NCBI GenBank assembly: GCA_041675505.1
Contig: JBAYTR010000019.1
Location: forward strand, 1 to 47,519
DNA from: JAGPCK01 sp041675505
GTDB taxonomy: Bacteria > Bacteroidota > Bacteroidia > UKL13-3
DNA length: 47,519 nucleotides
Direction: 5' to 3'
In this document: one piece after another, positions 34,314 to 42,314 of the stretch
Numbering within the stretch: the stretch's first letter is position 1
How the letters are laid out: every line of letters begins with the position of its first letter
The notes under the pieces: model-generated
What the model was told of the DNA's origin: nothing
Database searches by the model: none
Seen by the model: the letters and a program-made list of their open reading frames with translations, nothing else
Position numbers and translations under genes: made by a program

Positions 34314-35194
34314 TCCACGTCAACCCTAACAATCCTTGGATCTTCACTGGAATATGTGATGGGAATAATCCTGTCAGGAAACTTCATTACCAGCCATTCT
34401 GCGGTGTAGGGTGTTGAAATATATTTAACAATTTCGCCTTCTGTAGTTTGGTACCTGAATCCTATGTGGTTATCGTCACCTCCATCCAAACTCGCATAGG
34501 CTTTTACCGGATAATTTTTGAGGTGATAAGCATAGCGGGCCTGAGAGGTAACATACACCATGGAGTACCCGAACAAAAGAGTAATCACCACTCCTTTTAC
34601 AATCCGGCTCTCAACGTTAAAAAAAGTTCGGTTGGTATTTACACGGTAATTAAACTCCAGGTACAACTCATTAAATGCTGAACCACAAAAAGCCATAAAC
34701 GCTACTGCACCAATAAATACATAACCAAACTCATAGCCTTCATTGTTAATGAACCAGTTTTTTACCATAAGCATCCAGGCTGCAAAAGCACACAAGGAGA
34801 TGAAACCTAGACGATGCCAAAAAGAAAATCGGGCTATGCGGTTTTCATAATAGGCAATTTGCTCTGCCATATCCTGCTGGTGAGTCTTTCTCATGCGCCT
34901 TGAAATACCGTACTTTTTTCTGTTGACCTGCTCCTGTTCAGCCGATTGACGGGCATCTTTTTGCGCCTGAGAGAAAGCAAAAAGCAATTTCAAATCATAC
35001 TCTTTCTTTTTTTCCGCATCACTCAGGTGTTCATAGGCATGTACTATCAACTTGAATATCTCCTCAGCCTGCGGATTATCCGGGTTCCTGTCGGGGTGAT
35101 ATTTCATAGCCAATTGCTTGAATGCCTGTTTTATATCGTCAGGCTGTGCAGCATGTGGTACACCTAAAATTTTGTAGTAATCGTAAAATGCCAT
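34310..35194 (-). CDS. Membrane J-domain protein
   Basis: The 294-residue protein opens with a J domain (residues 3-70). YYKILGVPHAAQPDDIKQAF is helix I-II, the catalytic HPD is H33-P34-D35 in KYHPDRNPDN, and YEHLSDAEKKKEYD closes the fold. A charged linker is followed by three hydrophobic helices (about 128-148, 155-175 and 197-215). The soluble C-terminus (about 225-294) ends in ITYSSEDPRIVRVDVE. That C-terminal pattern resembles DUF3592-like membrane proteins, but this is only a resemblance. A membrane-tethered J-protein would recruit DnaK to the membrane. The stop codon is inside a repeat unit. Confidence 0.82.
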   Translation of the reverse strand: MAFYDYYKILGVPHAAQPDDIKQAFKQLAMKYHPDRNPDNPQAEEIFKLIVHAYEHLSDAEKKKEYDLKLLFAFSQAQKDARQSAEQEQVNRKKYGISRRMRKTHQQDMAEQIAYYENRIARFSFWHRLGFISLCAFAAWMLMVKNWFINNEGYEFGYVFIGAVAFMAFCGSAFNELYLEFNYRVNTNRTFFNVESRIVKGVVITLLFGYSMVYVTSQARYAYHLKNYPVKAYASLDGGDDNHIGFRYQTTEGEIVKYISTPYTAEWLVMKFPDRIIPITYSSEDPRIVRVDVE

Positions 35195-35298
35195 TTAAGA
35201 TTCACAATCTTACTGAAAATGGTGCAAAAAAGTCTTATAAATATCTGAACTATCAATTAAAAAATATGTATTATTGAAGTACCTAAAACACTAATTCC

Positions 35299-38200
35299 AT
35301 GCGAAAAATTGCGTTAGCTTTTTTCTTACTCCTAAATTTAACTTTCTGTTATACATCATACGGACAAAACTTTTCCAATCGTGGTACTGAATTTTGGACT
35401 TGTTTTCCTGTGCACGTTGACCAAGGCGCAGCCGGAATACAATTATTTTTAACTGCAGATAAGCAAACTTTTGTAACTGTAGAAATTCCCGGGGCATCGC
35501 CTAATTCATATGTTGGTGCAGGTGGAACACTGGTTCCGTTTGCCATATTTACAATAAACCCCAATCAGGTCTGTACAGTTACTATAGCCAATTCTGTAGC
35601 TTATATGGGCAACGTGGCCGGTGTAATTAATAACAAAGCTATAAGAGTAAAAACACTTCAAGCTACTTTCCCCCCATTTGTTTGTTACGCTCACATCTAT
35701 TCCAGCAATCAATCTGATGCCAGTCTTGTACTACCAATCAATACTTTAGGAAGAGAATATTTTACTCAGAATTATGCTCAAAAACAACATGGTATAAATT
35801 TGGGTGGAATGAATCCCGGACCTCACAGAAGCTTTATCAGCATTATTGCAACTGACCCCGGCACAACCAATGTACAAGTTACTTTACCTCCGGGATATCC
35901 ATTAAACGGAGTCTCTGTTAATTCAGGTAATACCGGCCCTGCATCCAGTACTTTTTCATTTAGTCTGAACCAAGGGCAAATGTACCAAATCCTGTCAGCT
36001 ACCACTACTAATGCAACACAAGGTTTAGATTTAACAGGTACACGAATTATTACAACGAGCAATACAGGAGATTGCAAAAAAATAGCTGTGTATACCGGCA
36101 GTAGCAGGGTGGAAATTAACGGACAAAGTTGTACAGGAACTTCGGGGGACAATCTTTTTGAAATTATGTACCCTACTGCTGCGTTATGGAAAAATTACAT
36201 TATTCCACCTGTCTTAGGCCGGCCTTCAGGAAACGGAAGTTCAACAGCTATAAAAGTAATAGCTATTAAAAACAATACCTCTGTTTCGTTTAACAATGGT
36301 GCCCCTCAAGTAATTAATGCCGGCCAATCAATTTTACGGTATGAAACAAATGTATTGAGCATTGCGGCAACTGAACCTATTAGTGTAGCGCAATATTATA
36401 TCTCGTCACTCGGGTGTCAGAGTGGCGCGGGAAATGACCGCGGGGACCCGGCCATGGTGGTATGGAGTCCACTGGAACAAACTCTTAATAAAATTACCCT
36501 TTTTGCTTCTTATCGTTTTGGCATAACCGCCAGTTATGTAATGGTGGTAACAAAAACAGCCGATACTTCTAGGTTTCGATTGGATAATAACAAAGTACCT
36601 TTTACAGTAGTTGCGGCAAATCCCACCTACTCTGTTGCCAACAGGCAAGTAACTACTGCAACTGCAAGCAATCTGAATCAGGGCATCCACAACTTAACAT
36701 CTGATAGTGGCTTTATTGCTGTATCTTACGGTTGGGGGCAGTATGAGTCTTATGGTTATTCATCAGGGGCAAATATTAAAAACCTCAATCAGTTCATTAC
36801 CGCCAGTGTGGATAGCGGTTGTGTAGGTAGTCCGTTGCAATTTTCTGGTACTGCTATTTACACCCCGAATTCATGGAAGTGGTATTTCGGAGATAATACA
36901 ACAGCCAATACTCAGAATGCTGTGAAAACATATTCAGCTCCGGGTAAGTACACTGTTTCTCTTGTTACCACAATTCCCGGAGGAAGTGATTGTGATTCTA
37001 AAGACTCTACAACTATTGATTTTGTGGTTAACGCGAAACCTTCCACCAACTTTGCCTGGACAGGTAAGTGTGAAAACGATACGATAAAATTCAGTGACTC
37101 ATCCAATACCTCAACTTCCTTTATTACTAAGTGGCGTTGGAGTTTTGGAGATGGGGATACCTCTTCGTTGCGTAACCCTAAAAAGAAATATGCAGGGCCG
37201 GGTACTTATCAGGTAAAACTGTGGGTTGAAAACAACGGTATGTGTACTGACTCCATTATAAAATCTGTAGTCATCTACCCAAAACCTTCCGTTAACTTCT
37301 CTACCACATCCAATTGTCAAAAAGATACCTTCTCATTTACTAACCAAACTACCATAGCGAGTGGAGGAACTTTGGTAGGCTTTTTATGGCGCTGGGGAAC
37401 GGGAGATTCTGTATTGACATTTAATGTGAATGATAAACCCAAATATTTATTCTCCTCTAAAGGAACCTATCAGGTACAACTTATTGCGGCAACCAGTAAT
37501 GCCTGTATTGATTCCATAACTAAAGCAGTTTCTATTGACCCTAACCCCGTGGCAAAATTTGGTGTGCAAAGTGTGTGCGAAGGAGACAGCTCAACTTTTA
37601 CCGATTCATCTTTTGTAAATACCCCAAGCACTATCACTCAATGGCAATGGAGATTTGGTGATCTAGGTACCGATACACTTCAAAATCCTAAACATCTTTA
37701 CACCAGCATCACCGTGAGTGGTATTTATCAGGTATTCTTAAAAGTTACCACAGATAAAGGCTGCACCGATTCAGTTATAGCTCCTGCCACTGTGCATCAC
37801 TTCCCTGTTGCTGACTTTGATGAACGTGAAAATTGTTTAAGGGATACCACTTCTTTCATTGACTCTTCCTACTTAGTTACCGGTACAATAACCAACTGGC
37901 ACTGGAGTTTCGGAGACGGAAACACCTCCACTACACAAAACAAAAAGCACGTTTATTCTAATCCAGGACAATACAATGTTCGTCTGGTAGTAAGTACCAG
38001 TTTCAACTGTAAAGACACCGTTACCAAAATGGTTAAAATATTCCCTAAACCTGTGGCTTCATTCACTGTGGCTATGGCTTGTCAGAACGACTCCGCTTTC
38101 TTTGTAAACACCTCCACTATTCTGAGCGGCAACAAAAATTATTTCTGGGATTTTGGTGATACCTCAGGTACTTCTACCAATACCAATCCGGCTTACCTGT

Positions 38201-39804
38201 ATAAAGGTCCCGGCTTTTATGTTGCCCGCTTACGCGTGGTTAGTGACAGCGGTTGTGTGGATAGTACTTTCAAATCAATTCAAGTATACCCACGGCCTAA
38301 ATCAGCTTTCTCCGTACAAAGCTGCCCCAGCGACTCTATACAATTCACCGACCTCTCAGACCCCAACGGAGATGCTATTGTTTCTCAATTGTGGGACTTT
38401 GGTGACGGCAAAACAAGTAATGTAAAAAACCCTAAACACTTGTATACTGCTGAGGGTTCATTCGGAGTTCGTTTAATAGTGAATACGGCCTATTGCAGCG
38501 ACACATTACTCAAAAATATTACGGTAAGCTTTAAACCTAAAGCCGACTTTACCACCGCTGATGTGTGCGTGTATGAATCTGCCTCATTTACTGATATCAG
38601 TAGTATTTATGTAAGTTCTGTTGCTGATTGGCAGTGGAATTTTGGTGATGGCAATACGTCAACACTGCAAAACCCTACCCACCTGTACAGCTCACCCAAT
38701 ACCTATAATGTGCAGCTTATTGCAACCGCATTAACGGGCTGTAAAGACACTATTATTAAACAGGTGGTGATTCATCCTAAACCCTCAGCCAGTTTTGATT
38801 TGCTTAGCCCGTGTTATACTGACTCAGCAGTTTTTGCAGACAAGAGCGGAGTAACCTCAGGCAGCATTACCAATCACTTGTGGGATTTTGCGGATGGTAC
38901 TTTTGACAGCCGTAAAGACCCCAAACACATGTATGGAGTTGCCGGAAACTATTCTGTATCTCTTCGTGTAATAAGTGATAAAAACTGCCGTGATTCTGTG
39001 ACCAAACAAATACAGATTAACCTCGCTCCTGACCCTAAAATTATAGCTAACGATACCTGTGTAAATGATACGGTTTATTTTGATGACCAGAGTACCACAA
39101 CCGATGGCGTAATTACTAAATGGGGCTGGACATTCGATTTGAACGGAACCGATACGGTTAAATCACCTAAAGTAGTATTCTCTCAACCCGGCACTTATAC
39201 CGTTAAACTTTCATTAACCACTTCTTCGGGCTGTAGTTATAATGATATAGGTCAAAAAACTATTACCATTCACCCCAGACCTGAAGTAAACTTTAAGCCA
39301 ACCCCTGATTCATCAACTATATTGATGACACAGATTAAGTTTGAAAATACTACCAAGTTTGCGGATAAATATGAGTGGAGTTTTGGTGACTCCTCAGCCT
39401 TCTCCAATTTGTTTGACCCTATTCACGATTACGAAGATACCGGCACTTACAAAATACGCTTAATTGCTTCCACAAATTTTGGCTGTAAAGACTCTGCCTT
39501 TGGTCGTGTAGTAATATGGCCTGAGTTTACTTTCTATATTCCTACGGCCTTCTCTCCTAACTTTGACGGATTGAATGAAGGTTTTGCACCTGTAGGTGAA
39601 GGTTGGAAAACCTATGAACTGGTTGTATACAACCGTTGGGGTGAAGAAATTTTTGTAAGTAAACCCAATGAACCTTGGCTGGGTATGTACAACAATAAAT
39701 TAGGCAGCGAATGCCCTGATGGGGTATACGTATGGACCTGTCGGGTTATTGACCTTAAGAACAAAAAGAAATTCTTTAACGGTATAGTAACACTTGTACG
39801 GTAA
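35299..39804 (+). CDS. Giant secreted protein: IgGFc-like N-domain, 11 PKD repeats, gliding-type C-terminal domain
   Basis: The 1501-residue product has a signal peptide ending near YTSYGQ. Residues about 25-480 match the IgGFc-binding protein N-terminal domain family: GTEFWTCFPV, then YSSNQSDASLVLP and LGREYFTQNYA. I count 11 PKD repeats from about 500 to 1400, each with a W-x-F-G-D core and an HxY-type close, such as WRWSFGDGDTSS. The last about 90 residues (FYIPTAFSPNFDGLNEGF, VYNRWGEEIFVS, PDGVYVW) are a gliding-motility-associated C-terminal domain (T9SS type B). It should be surface-exposed, possibly an adhesin. A strong terminator follows; it is monocistronic. Confidence 0.9.
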   Translation: MRKIALAFFLLLNLTFCYTSYGQNFSNRGTEFWTCFPVHVDQGAAGIQLFLTADKQTFVTVEIPGASPNSYVGAGGTLVPFAIFTINPNQVCTVTIANSVAYMGNVAGVINNKAIRVKTLQATFPPFVCYAHIYSSNQSDASLVLPINTLGREYFTQNYAQKQHGINLGGMNPGPHRSFISIIATDPGTTNVQVTLPPGYPLNGVSVNSGNTGPASSTFSFSLNQGQMYQILSATTTNATQGLDLTGTRIITTSNTGDCKKIAVYTGSSRVEINGQSCTGTSGDNLFEIMYPTAALWKNYIIPPVLGRPSGNGSSTAIKVIAIKNNTSVSFNNGAPQVINAGQSILRYETNVLSIAATEPISVAQYYISSLGCQSGAGNDRGDPAMVVWSPLEQTLNKITLFASYRFGITASYVMVVTKTADTSRFRLDNNKVPFTVVAANPTYSVANRQVTTATASNLNQGIHNLTSDSGFIAVSYGWGQYESYGYSSGANIKNLNQFITASVDSGCVGSPLQFSGTAIYTPNSWKWYFGDNTTANTQNAVKTYSAPGKYTVSLVTTIPGGSDCDSKDSTTIDFVVNAKPSTNFAWTGKCENDTIKFSDSSNTSTSFITKWRWSFGDGDTSSLRNPKKKYAGPGTYQVKLWVENNGMCTDSIIKSVVIYPKPSVNFSTTSNCQKDTFSFTNQTTIASGGTLVGFLWRWGTGDSVLTFNVNDKPKYLFSSKGTYQVQLIAATSNACIDSITKAVSIDPNPVAKFGVQSVCEGDSSTFTDSSFVNTPSTITQWQWRFGDLGTDTLQNPKHLYTSITVSGIYQVFLKVTTDKGCTDSVIAPATVHHFPVADFDERENCLRDTTSFIDSSYLVTGTITNWHWSFGDGNTSTTQNKKHVYSNPGQYNVRLVVSTSFNCKDTVTKMVKIFPKPVASFTVAMACQNDSAFFVNTSTILSGNKNYFWDFGDTSGTSTNTNPAYLYKGPGFYVARLRVVSDSGCVDSTFKSIQVYPRPKSAFSVQSCPSDSIQFTDLSDPNGDAIVSQLWDFGDGKTSNVKNPKHLYTAEGSFGVRLIVNTAYCSDTLLKNITVSFKPKADFTTADVCVYESASFTDISSIYVSSVADWQWNFGDGNTSTLQNPTHLYSSPNTYNVQLIATALTGCKDTIIKQVVIHPKPSASFDLLSPCYTDSAVFADKSGVTSGSITNHLWDFADGTFDSRKDPKHMYGVAGNYSVSLRVISDKNCRDSVTKQIQINLAPDPKIIANDTCVNDTVYFDDQSTTTDGVITKWGWTFDLNGTDTVKSPKVVFSQPGTYTVKLSLTTSSGCSYNDIGQKTITIHPRPEVNFKPTPDSSTILMTQIKFENTTKFADKYEWSFGDSSAFSNLFDPIHDYEDTGTYKIRLIASTNFGCKDSAFGRVVIWPEFTFYIPTAFSPNFDGLNEGFAPVGEGWKTYELVVYNRWGEEIFVSKPNEPWLGMYNNKLGSECPDGVYVWTCRVIDLKNKKKFFNGIVTLVR

Positions 39805-39822
39805 TTAAAAATCTTATAGCAT

Positions 39823-39857
39823 AAAAAAGTCCGGTGAGCTACTCATCGGACTTTTTT
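39823..39857 (+). terminator. Intrinsic terminator of the PKD giant
   Basis: A 16-bp stem (39823-39838 with 39842-39857, one G-T pair) has AAAAAAGTCCG and CGGACTTTTTT as its outer arms, ending in a six-T tract. It lies 18 bases after the stop. Confidence 0.9.
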
Positions 39858-39885
39858 GTTTAGAATTCTGATTGTGTAATATGTT

Positions 39886-39925
39886 GTGAACTCTGCGGTG
39901 ATTGGCGGGGACGCCAACCACGGAC
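39886..39925 (-). repeat. 40-bp REP-like repeat, copy B1
   Basis: Read on the minus strand, arms CCGTGGTTGGCG and CGCCAATCACCG pair at 10 of 12 positions around a TCCC loop. It is one of two units spaced 45 bases apart and closely matches the A1/A2 copies. Confidence 0.85.
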
Positions 39926-39930
39926 ATTAA

Positions 39931-39970
39931 GTGAACTCTTCCGTGATTTGCAGGGACGCCAACCACGGAC
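39931..39970 (-). repeat. 40-bp REP-like repeat, copy B2
   Basis: The arms CCGTGGTTGGC and GCAAATCACGG (minus strand) form a hairpin with a GTCCCT loop. It is separated from B1 by 5 bases (ATTAA). Confidence 0.85.
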
Positions 39971-39993
39971 AAAATAAGTTAACATCTCTGCGA

Positions 39994-40011
39994 TCCCGAT
40001 GGCTATCGGGA
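39994..40011. repeat. Palindrome TCCCGATGGCTATCGGGA
   Basis: The 8-bp arms TCCCGATG/G and TATCGGGA pair as a near-perfect palindrome. It interrupts what looks like a third partial copy of the 40-bp repeat. Confidence 0.6.
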
Positions 40012-40114
40012 GCGGCAGTCTCCTTATTTAGAGCACAATTCCGCCTATGTACTGGTTTAATAAAGTTACGTCTACCTTAAAATATCAATTTTAATCACAC
40101 TAAAAATCAGTGTT

Positions 40115-40816
40115 CTATTTTTCTTTATCACCCTCTTTGTAGTGATAAATAACCACAGAAGGCTGTTCCTCTTTTTTAACCTGCTCCTCTCCCAGCCAAT
40201 ACGGGTCACTGTCATCAGGGTCATCATCAAAATTTACCTGAGTTTGTTCCTCTATTGCTGTCCCGAATTTGCGGTAATATATGGCACACAACAAACCGGC
40301 TAATCCACCTGCAGTATGGCCTTCCCAAGAGATTTGCTCGAGTATGGGCAACAAGCCCCAAATGAGTGAGCCATACAAGGCCACTATGAGCAATGACAAA
40401 CTCATCAGGTTAAAATTTCGTCTTACAAAACCACTAAAAAAAAGAAAAGAAGCTAATCCATATACTAAAGTACTTGCCCCGATGTGGTATGAAGGACGGG
40501 CAAAAATCCACACCCATACACCACTCATCAGGTAAATCCAAAACCATACTTCAAAGGCTATCTTACGGTAGAAATAAAACAACATAGTGCCCAAGAAAAT
40601 AATCGGTATTGAATTATTAAAAAGATGCATCCAATCACCATGCAGTAATGGGCTTGCAACCACACCCCACAAGCCGTGCATCGTTCTGGGGTACAAACCA
40701 TACGTGGTGAAATCAACTGAAAAAATAGCCTGCACCAAATGAACGAGCCACAGCAGCACCACAAACAAAAATGGTATAGTGGCTGAAGAACGAATGGCGG
40801 CAATCTCTTTCTGCAT
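40115..40816 (-). CDS. Rhomboid intramembrane serine protease
   Basis: The 233-residue protein has about six hydrophobic helices and both rhomboid catalytic residues: S115 in HIGAST (the GxSx motif) and H167 in WEGHTAGGLAG. HLFNNSIP near residue 64 is the conserved oxyanion/Asn region of helix 2. The last about 45 residues are a cytoplasmic acidic tail. Rhomboids cut transmembrane helices of client proteins within the membrane. The substrate is unknown. It diverges from the YbaB gene. Confidence 0.9.
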   Translation of the reverse strand: MQKEIAAIRSSATIPFLFVVLLWLVHLVQAIFSVDFTTYGLYPRTMHGLWGVVASPLLHGDWMHLFNNSIPIIFLGTMLFYFYRKIAFEVWFWIYLMSGVWVWIFARPSYHIGASTLVYGLASFLFFSGFVRRNFNLMSLSLLIVALYGSLIWGLLPILEQISWEGHTAGGLAGLLCAIYYRKFGTAIEEQTQVNFDDDPDDSDPYWLGEEQVKKEEQPSVVIYHYKEGDKEK

Positions 40817-40859
40817 AGTGTGGCTGTGTTGTCAATACCTGTGCCAGTGACAAATTGGC

Positions 40860-40867
40860 TATATTTG
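40860..40867 (+). promoter_or_regulatory. Putative -7 box of the YbaB gene (TATATTTG)
   Basis: An exact TAnnTTTG match 23 nt before the ATG at 40890. It would give a leader of about 17 nt. Confidence 0.55.
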
Positions 40868-40889
40868 CACACATAAAAATACAACAAAC

Positions 40890-41201
40890 ATGTTTGGGAA
40901 ATTACAGGAAACACAACGAAAAATGGAGGAAATAAAACAACGTCTTTCCACCATATCCGTAAGCGCTGAAGTAGAGAACGGAGCCATACAGGTAACCGCA
41001 ACAGCCGATAGAAAGGTAAAAGAAATAGTAATTGTTGACGCCCTGTTGCAGGACAAAGAACAGCTGGAAGAACTACTGGTAACCGCTGTAAATAAAGCTA
41101 TAGAACAAGCCGACAAAGTGTCGGAAGCAGAGATGCAAGCCGCTGCACGTGATTTGTTGCCCGGAGGTTTAGCCGGATTGGGTAACTTATTCGGGAAATA
41201 A
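40890..41201 (+). CDS. YbaB/EbfC nucleoid-associated protein
   Basis: The 103-residue protein is typical of the YbaB/EbfC family of small DNA-binding dimers. The N-terminal helix (KLQETQRKMEEIKQRL) is followed by the beta region VENGAIQVTATADRKVKEIVI and a C-terminal helix ending in LLPGGLAGLGNLFGK. It is often linked with dnaX/recR, but not here; its neighbours are rhomboid and a convergent monooxygenase-like gene 2 bases downstream. Confidence 0.9.
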   Translation: MFGKLQETQRKMEEIKQRLSTISVSAEVENGAIQVTATADRKVKEIVIVDALLQDKEQLEELLVTAVNKAIEQADKVSEAEMQAAARDLLPGGLAGLGNLFGK

Positions 41202-41203
41202 AT

Positions 41204-41497
41204 TTAAGCCACTACTTCACTGGTGAGACTCCAGGCCTGTGGCTTATCACAAAACTTTACTTTGGTTTTGCTCCATACCTCTTTAAACAGTGGAGAGAAC
41301 CTGTATTTATTCAAATGCTCCTCACTTTGCCACCAACTGTAAGTAAAAAAAACATTGGTCTCATTTACATCACGCAATAACTCCAGTCGTTCACACCCAT
41401 CAAAATGCCTGATGAGGTGCTTGGTTGCATTAAACAATTCCTGAAAAGATTCAACCTGTGCAGGTTCAAATGTCATGCGCACTATTCTTATAATCAT
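41204..41497 (-). CDS. Antibiotic biosynthesis monooxygenase (ABM)-fold protein
   Basis: The 97-residue protein fits the dimeric ABM/quinol-monooxygenase fold: IIRIVRMTFEPAQVESFQEL, then FDGCERLELLRDVNETN and FFTYSWWQSEEHLNKYRFSP. The SWWQSEEHL segment is the usual core. Such proteins act on quinols, haem or small aromatic compounds, and many have no known substrate. It overlaps the SAM hydrolase gene by 4 bases, so the two are co-translated. Confidence 0.8.
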   Translation of the reverse strand: MIIRIVRMTFEPAQVESFQELFNATKHLIRHFDGCERLELLRDVNETNVFFTYSWWQSEEHLNKYRFSPLFKEVWSKTKVKFCDKPQAWSLTSEVVA

Positions 41498-42258
41498 ACA
41501 AACTCTATTACAATAACTGAATCGGTGCGTAAGCCCAGTAACGGAGCCGCTTCGCCCCTGTTCATGGCAATTTCTAAAAATCCGCTTTCACCAAAAATGC
41601 ACAAACGTTCGCCTGCATCCACCGCACTGTAATGAGTGCTGATGCGGTCCAACTCCTCTGTACGTCTGAAACGTATACGAAACCTTCGCCCACGCCCAAT
41701 AGTATCAAATAAAGTTTTCGATATATTGGTAACTACATTTTTATAGTGATCAATGTACACCACATGCCCCCTGATACTGTCAGCATCAACCATGGGCTGA
41801 AAATTCTGCTTGTTGTTTTTAATCTGTCCCGGTTCTGCCAAATCCAGCGGGTTCCAGTTTTGAGCTAACCTAGCTGCTGCCTGAACAAAAATATGCGCAC
41901 CTGCTAAATCATGCTCCTGAAGCTTGATGCGGTAAACTTCTTCAGGTACTTCATCAAAAATGAGCGAGAAGATACCGTTATCGGCTCCAATGAAATATTG
42001 TCCTTTACAGGCTACCAGTAAATACTGTGCATACAAATTCAAATCAACATCAACAGCCAACAGGTGAATTGTTTTCTCGGGGAAAGAAGGATAACTGTTG
42101 CGTACCAAAAAAGCAGCCTGGCTGATATCAAAAGGCGGAATAGAATTACTTAAATCAACCACCTGCAACGTATTCATCAGTTTATATAGCCCTCCTTTTA
42201 AGGCGGCTACGTAAAAACTGTTGTTTCCAAAATCGGTTGTTAAAGTAACTAAAGGCAC
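41494..42258 (-). CDS. SAM hydroxide adenosyltransferase (DUF62 family)
   Basis: The start is GTG at 42258, just after an in-frame stop region. The 254-residue protein belongs to the SAM-hydroxide adenosyltransferase / halogenase family. It has TLTTDFGNNSFYVAALKGGL at the N-terminus, then LSNSIPPFDISQAAF and FIGADNGIFSLIF, with a C-terminal beta barrel (LCIFGESGFLEIAMNRGEAA). Most non-halogenase members split SAM with water to adenosine and methionine. Whether this one uses chloride is not determinable. It diverges from phoH and precedes the ABM gene. Confidence 0.88.
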   Translation of the reverse strand: MPLVTLTTDFGNNSFYVAALKGGLYKLMNTLQVVDLSNSIPPFDISQAAFLVRNSYPSFPEKTIHLLAVDVDLNLYAQYLLVACKGQYFIGADNGIFSLIFDEVPEEVYRIKLQEHDLAGAHIFVQAAARLAQNWNPLDLAEPGQIKNNKQNFQPMVDADSIRGHVVYIDHYKNVVTNISKTLFDTIGRGRRFRIRFRRTEELDRISTHYSAVDAGERLCIFGESGFLEIAMNRGEAAPLLGLRTDSVIVIEFV

Positions 42259-42274
42259 TAAGGTGATTTTTTAC

Positions 42275-42282
42275 TAATTTCG
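42275..42282 (+). promoter_or_regulatory. Putative -7 box of the PhoH gene (TAATTTCG)
   Basis: TAATTTCG lies 33 nt before the TTG start at 42315 in the 56-base divergent gap. One base from TAnnTTTG. Confidence 0.3.
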
Positions 42283-42314
42283 ACCACAAAAATAGAAGAA
42301 TAACCCACAGAATC

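Larger units (their letters stand above)
39805..40114. other. 310-base gap without a gene: terminator plus repeat cluster
   Basis: No ORF of note lies here. It holds the PKD terminator (39823-39857), two 40-bp REP-like repeats (39886-39925 and 39931-39970), a partial third unit near 39979-39993, and an 18-bp palindrome (39994-40011). From 40012 to 40114 nothing recognisable is seen. Confidence 0.8.

Noticed and set aside
36780..39530. PKD region read as a DNA tandem repeat
   Set aside because: The repetition is at protein level; the DNA of the units has diverged and is not a simple repeat.
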